The notes under the pieces: generated by a model
What the model was told of the DNA's origin: nothing
What the model saw: only the letters and a program-made list of their open reading frames with translations
Databases searched by the model: none
Assembly (NCBI GenBank): GCA_017979445.1
Contig: CM030714.1
Location: 39,692,308-39,756,307, forward strand
Origin: Akebia trifoliata
Taxonomy: Eukaryota > Streptophyta > Magnoliopsida > Ranunculales > Lardizabalaceae
Length of the DNA: 64,000 bases
Reading direction: 5' to 3'
Part shown: piece by piece, positions 58,850 through 64,000 of the stretch
How the letters are laid out: each line of letters begins with the position of its first letter
Numbering within the stretch: position 1 is the first letter of the stretch
Made by a program: the position numbers and the translations under genes

Positions 58850-59720
58850 AAATCACACCACGAAGTCCTACTTCGATGCATGGCAGAAGCAAAAGCAAAA
58901 CGACTGATCGAGATTGTGCATGATGGAGCCTGTGGACCCCACATGAATGGTCATATGCTAGCCAAGAAGATCATGAGGATGGGATATTATTGGTCGACAA
59001 TAAAGAGTAACTACTATCAACATGTTCACAAATGTCATTTATGCTATATTTATGCCAACAAGATCAATGATCCACCTTTATAATTACATAACATGACCAT
59101 CCCTTGACCTTTCTCGCTCTGGGGCATGGATGTTATCGGGTAGATCTTATCGAAAGTTGCAAACGAGCATCGTTTCATCCTAGTTGCTATCAACTACTTC
59201 ATTAAGTGGGTAGAAGCTGTTTTTTATGCCAATGTCACAAAAAACAACATCTTAAAGTTTGTCAAGAACAACATCATTTGCCGATATGGGCTTTCCAATG
59301 GATTAGTAACTGACAATGCCAAAAACTTCAAGAATAAGGATATGATCAAGATGTGCGAAGACTTCCAAATCACTCATCACAACTCGGTACCCTACAGACC
59401 CAATATGAACGGAGTCGTGGAGACAGCCAACAAGAATATCAAGAGGATCATCGAGAAGATGGCAGTTACATACAAGGATTGGCACGACATATTGCCTTTT
59501 GCACTTCACTCCTATCGAACCTTGTTTAGAACTTCAACTAGGACAACTCCTTACTCACTAGTATACGGAATGGAAGCAATTTTGCCCGTAGAAGTCAAGA
59601 TGCCCTTCTTCCGAATCTTGAAAAAAACAGAGTTGGATGAAGCTGAATGGGTTCAAACTAGGTTCGACCAGTTAAATCTGATTAAAGAAAAGCGCCTCGT
59701 AGCCATTTACCACGGATAGA
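58850..59720 (+). pseudogene. Tat integrase
   Basis: Zinc-binding H...H...CHLC segment (58,918-59,050). Catalytic core: first Asp in WGMDVIG (59,120), second in VTDNAKNF (59,308), Glu in VVETANKNI (59,415). Then YKDWHDILPFALHSYRT and TTPYSLVYGMEAILPVEV. A stop after NDPPL and others. Open frame 59,342-59,719. Confidence 0.87.
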
Positions 59721-60459
59721 TCTATCAATGACGAATAGCTCGTGCCTATAACAAAAAAAAGTCAAACCTAGAGAGTTCTTGCCAGGACACCTCGTCTTGA
59801 AGAAGATTCTGCCAATCCAAAAAGACATCAAGGGAAAGTTTCGACCAAACTACAAGGACCATTTATCGTACTAAAGGTAATGATGGGAGGAACTCTGATT
59901 CTTATAGAAATAGACAGATAAGTATTCCCTCAACCGATCAATGCTGACATTGTCAAGAAATACTATGACTAAAAACTGATCTTGAGATGATAAAATGCAA
60001 TCTTTGATATCCTAAAATAATTATCTAATCTTAGTCAACCTTTTTAAGCCATCACGTTCATTTCTTAACCTAAGATCGTGACAAGTCAACGATTATAAAA
60101 CAAAAACAAAAGAAAAAAAAAAGACAAAAACAAAAGAAAATCAAAAAGAAAGTATCAAACTACTTTTGACCCACATGAGGATAAACTATGAATAGCTAAA
60201 AATACAAAAAAATTAAAAAAATCAAAATAGTCGGATACTTGATCTTGAGCTTAACCCAAATCTCCAGCCTAAATAAGTTCGAGAGACGTTAGGAGGAGAC
60301 ATAGATCACCTTTCCAAAATAAAAATAAATGAACCCCATTTCTAACCCACTCTAAACAAATACAGACATTAACCTTTTTGTATCCTTCCACTATCATTAG
60401 CCTAAGTCGACGTTTCATCCCACTAATCCTTTCGGATAAGGAAATATTCTAGGACGACA
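59721..60459. other. Region after Tat pol, no gene
   Basis: Residual integrase C-terminus to about 59,970 (on the far side of stops), then AT-rich sequence. Confidence 0.5.
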
Positions 60460-60735
60460 CAATGACGATGGCAGCACCGATGATCTTGCGACTTGAGTCG
60501 GACCTCAAATCTTATTAGTCATTGGAAGACTTGAAAGGAGAATCCAGATCGGATATTAAAAAAAAATAGCATCTTGAAGTCTAGAGTAGCTGATCTCGTT
60601 ACTCAACTTGAGTTACCGAACAACGAGAAGTTGTCAAAAAATTTGAGAAGAGAATCTAGATCGATTACGCGAGAAAGAACGCCACTACAAGAGTAGAGTC
60701 GTTGACTTCACAACTCAACTTGAGTCACCAAGCCA
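60460..60735. repeat. Imperfect direct repeat in Tat 3' region
   Basis: Units of about 110-125 bp with gagaatccagatcg, tagagtagctgatctcg and actcaacttgagttacc repeated as gagaatctagatcg, tagagtcgttgac and actcaacttgagtcacc. Confidence 0.6.
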
Positions 60736-61059
60736 CAAAGACACAGAGATTCCAAGAAAGAATTATAATGTAAAAAATTTTAAAAATACAAGCATAGTCT
60801 GAAATGGCATTATGAAAATTTGAAAGGGTGGTATGAGTAAAAGAATCAGACTATGACAAGATCAAAATCACCGGCACGATGAAAATCCCAAAAAGGACGT
60901 CGATACGCAAAAATGTGGAAATCGGGTATGGTGAAAACTATAATTGACGCTAGGAGCAATAAGGATAAACAAAAAAAAACTCCTGGCACACAAGAGTATA
61001 AACTATGAACGGTTAAAACTTTTCAAAAATCTCAAGGCCCAAACAGATAGCAATCTTCT

Positions 61060-62400
61060 AATAAATGTCTCGAAACACTGAATTATACACATGTTTCTCG
61101 GACATGTATCTTAATTTGTCCCTATTTCTCTATATTAAGGTAATAATCATGATAAATCTCGAAACATCATATTGTACGTTATTAAATGATAATTAGACTT
61201 AATTATACATAAATAATTTCATAAATTTGATTACGTGTGTTTCTTGTGCAAAAAATCAGCATTTTAGAGTCCAAATCTCTAGGCAAAAGCATTTGGGCCC
61301 ACTTTGAAATATCCTAATCCTTAACTCATGTTCTCTATTTTTCTCTTCTTGTGCATAGAAAAATGGAGGCTACTTTTGGACTATTTTACACACTTTTTAC
61401 TCTATAAATAAAGCCTCAATCTCTAGAGAAAGGATCCCTCTTGTCCCTCTTCTTCTTCCAATTTCTTTGTAATTTTCTAGTTTTTCTTTAAAAGAAAGAG
61501 TTCTTCTAGAAATGAGATCTCAAGAGTGTTTTTTCTTTCATCTTTATTCTTTAAATTTTCTTGTAACTCTATTGAAGGATCATTAAGAAGGAATCTAATT
61601 GCAACATAGACTCTTCTCAATCATGTTTCTCTTATTTTACTATTATTATAATTTGTTCCTCGCGATGATTGGCTAGACTCTCCTTAAAGAAGTCATTGAC
61701 GCCGAAGTGAGTTCATTTTAATGTTGTTGTTTTAATTCCATCATTATATTTTAAATGTGTTCTTGTGAAGTCTCTTAAGGTAAGATCATCCACTTTGTAT
61801 CTCTAATTCTAACTTTAATGATTGTTGCTTAGATGAGTTCAAGCTTAATCATGTTTTATGATGAATTTGAAATATAAGTTGGATAATCTCCTCTAAGTTT
61901 AGGATTCATAATTGTTATTTTTCTAGTTACCTTCAAGTGATTAATCGATTTATCTTCCAATCCACGAACAACGATTTGTTACGTGGATTGAGTTAAAAAT
62001 AAGAATTATTCAGTAATAGGATGACTTGTAAAGGTTAATTTGATCTCTCTAAGCCTCTTTTGTATTGTTTTCAATCTCTATTCTTACTCTCATTTCAATT
62101 TCATTTCATTTCTTAGCTGCAATTTTCTAATCTATTTTAAAATTTTGTTTTACAAAATTCTGTTTTGGTTTCAATTCGAATGAACATTTGAATCACGATT
62201 GTCCCCATGGAATGAATCCTACTTACCCAAGTTTTATTCTAATATTTGTTCAATCTACATTTCTGCAATCTACATAGCATCGATTATCTCCAATACCAAG
62301 GTATTAGGATGACTCTAAAGGAATCGAAAGAACAATTGATGTCGGTATCCCTTGTGGGTGGCAAAAATATCAAGACTGTCACAACCAAAGATTTTACAAA
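61060..62400 (+). repeat. Possible inserted LTR in Tat 3' region
   Basis: TATA box tctataaataaagcctc at 61,401-61,417, followed by CT-rich sequence and, near 62,185, ttgaatcacgattgtcccca, a feature of some gypsy LTR ends. No target duplication found, limits unclear. It could instead be ordinary Tat 3' sequence. Confidence 0.3.
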
Positions 62401-63159
62401 CTTCGAATTTATCATACTCATTTGATAAAAACATTTCATAAAATTTCAAAAGAAAAATTACTATTTTGGCCAATGACGATAAATTTAGGACTTATTCAAC
62501 AAAACTTCGTATTTTCAAAAACAATAAATATACTTGAGGCCAAATAAGTATAAAACCTATTTTCTTTGCATTAAAACTTTCAATGTTTTACATACATTCT
62601 GATAATGTCAAGAAAATGCAGAAAAGCAAGGATGTAACACACAACCCGTCAAACATCGTGGTAAGAAACAAAAAAGGAATCAAGGCGTTCCTCCAAAGCA
62701 CGGATCCAAACAGCTTGGCTAGTCATCATTCTTTTAGCATTAAAAGCATCATGACTCACCAAATACATTGCAAAGTCATCAAAATGAGAACTCTAGGTAA
62801 GCCCCTCCCTCAACTCAGCAACTTCAACTCAAAGCCTAGCCACTTCACCACTATCATTAACTCTCAAACGTGCAAGTTCAAATGTCAGTCGAGCAATCTC
62901 TTTCTAAATCTTCTTTTCGGATTTGAGCCAAATAGCCTGAATTCGACGATAATCAGTTTGGGACTCCTTTATTTGATCTCGATAAACAAATATGGATGAA
63001 ACACCAGGATGTGCTCGGGATACTATCGACACCGATCGCCTCCTAGAGATAAGTTCTCGAATCCAATACAAGTAAGACGGGAATTGGTGTGCTACAAAGA
63101 TGAATCGATTCAAAACTTCAACTCGGCTCCATTCTTTTACAAGTCGACTCAGAAGTGCG

Positions 63160-63690
63160 ATAGATAAATGACCAACCAACTCACTAAAATTCTCAAGGAT
63201 GATCCCTGATCATAACCAAACTATTGAAGAACCCGAAGTGGTACATAGTGAGTCACCCCACGGAGACCAATCAAGACTAGGAAACGAGCCCTATCAAAAG
63301 CAATCACAGGCGGCCCTCGAGGTTGGAATGCATCTATCCATATCACTGCATCATCATCAAGGTTGCAAACAAAGCCATTCCTCTTTACCACCCGAAACAA
63401 AAGGAACAACTCATTTCAACATCATGAGCACGAGGTCGGCATTAACGCTAAACGAACGGTTAACGACTTCAGTCAAAGTCAAATGATCCATGAACCAAAG
63501 CTACAAAAAGAGAAGCCTTCTAAACTCTCGAAAACTAATAAAATTAAAATGTAAATTTATGTTAAGTTTGGAATTTACCTGCAGGAATGGGGCGCATCCA
63601 CAAAAAATTCGATCATGACCAGACGAACAAGCCGTAAGATATTGAAACATTTCACTCAAAAGTATGGGGACAATCGACATCCCTCTCTGT
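63160..63690 (-). pseudogene. Antisense ORF of the Tat element, PMD/DUF7745-like
   Basis: On the strand opposite pol, ending at the 3' LTR edge. Reading left from 63,680: MSIVPILLSEMFQYLTACSS then FCGCAPFLQ, followed by GTAAAT, a plausible splice donor. Downstream: PPVIAFDRARFLVLIGLRGV and YVPLRVLQ, one TAG, FGYDQGSS. This pattern (ILAE/ILSE..., CAPFLQ, then RVL.QFG) resembles, from memory, the plant mobile domain-related DUF7745 proteins carried antisense in some Tat elements. A frame continuing to 62,904 may be its C-terminus. Broken by stops. The family call is an inference. Confidence 0.5.
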
Positions 63691-64000
63691 AGACACCCCA
63701 TTTTTTGCCTGGCTTGGCGATCCGTCACCCGGTTGTTGTGAGTTCCTAATGATGAACACAAAGAACTCGAAAACTTGAGAGAAGTATCCTTCTAATTTCC
63801 TTTTTTTTTCTAATTCTATTCCTTTCTTTCTCCTTGCCACGCGACATAGAATTACGCACGCTTAGGATCGCTACACCATACACTCAACTTAGCAAGTACG
63901 TATACTTAAGCTCGTTACATATTTGGACAACTTAGAGACCTCGCTACACTAGGAAAACATGACCTCGAGACCTAGAAATAATCACGTTGCGATTGAAAGA
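63688..64000 (+). mobile_element. Start of Tat 3' LTR (cut by window end)
   Basis: TGTAGACACCCCATT, then blocks shared with 47,856-48,170: aacacaaagaactcgaaaac, cttaggatcgctacacc, ctagaaataatcacgttg. The two copies differ noticeably, so the element is old, or the two LTRs belong to different insertions. Confidence 0.7.

Noticed and set aside
62583..62999. 138-codon plus-strand ORF in the Tat 3' region
   Set aside because: Overlaps the minus-strand frame that continues the antisense ORF, with no domain of its own. Likely a shadow.

Overview
This is plant nuclear DNA from a flowering plant. It is AT-rich, contains intron-bearing genes and is packed with LTR retrotransposons, a LINE and MITEs. 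The only host genes I can support are two tandem, same-orientation (minus strand) seven-exon terpene synthase genes of the TPS-a type (cytosolic sesquiterpene synthases). The species cannot be fixed from the window. A magnoliid or a eudicot would both fit.

Layout. 1-6.4 kb: an LTR fragment and a decayed chromovirus (Ty3/gypsy) remnant with a long 3' LTR. 8.5-13.1 kb: terpene synthase copy 1, with three frame-breaking lesions in exons 3 and 5. 13.1-21.9 kb: its upstream flank, with MITEs, a 2.3-kb solo LTR and short tandem repeats, ending at a 100-N assembly gap. 22-27.1 kb: an LTR fragment, a broken Ty1/copia element and a copia solo LTR. 28.8-34.5 kb: terpene synthase copy 2, with a single 31-bp frame-breaking deletion in exon 3. 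34.5-44.4 kb: the same upstream flank again, but carrying two large extra clusters of palindromic MITEs. 44.4-46.7 kb: a minus-strand copia remnant. 47.9-64 kb: a large, decayed Tat-lineage Ty3/gypsy element with a LINE nested in its 5' LTR, an LTR fragment nested in its coding region, and an antisense ORF next to its 3' LTR.

The two terpene synthase regions are one segmental duplication (about 9.77-21.9 kb matching about 31.18-44.4 kb). Its left edge lies inside the gene, at the intron 3/exon 4 junction. Exons 1-3 and the promoter are therefore nearly identical, while the catalytic exons 4-7 are clearly diverged. Because both copies can be compared base by base, the window works as a natural before/after record of transposon insertions. 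Several insertion sites are empty in one copy and filled in the other.

The most unusual structure is a modular family of about 350-410-bp elements. Each carries two hairpins of about 100 bp, with conserved inner arms but exchangeable outer terminal repeats. The family inserts into (TA)n tracts or other AT-rich sites, and two members have clean 9-bp target duplications, pointing to Mutator-like (MULE) transposition. Two members form a palindrome of about 790 bp. I see no prokaryotic-style system, CRISPR array, rRNA or tRNA gene.
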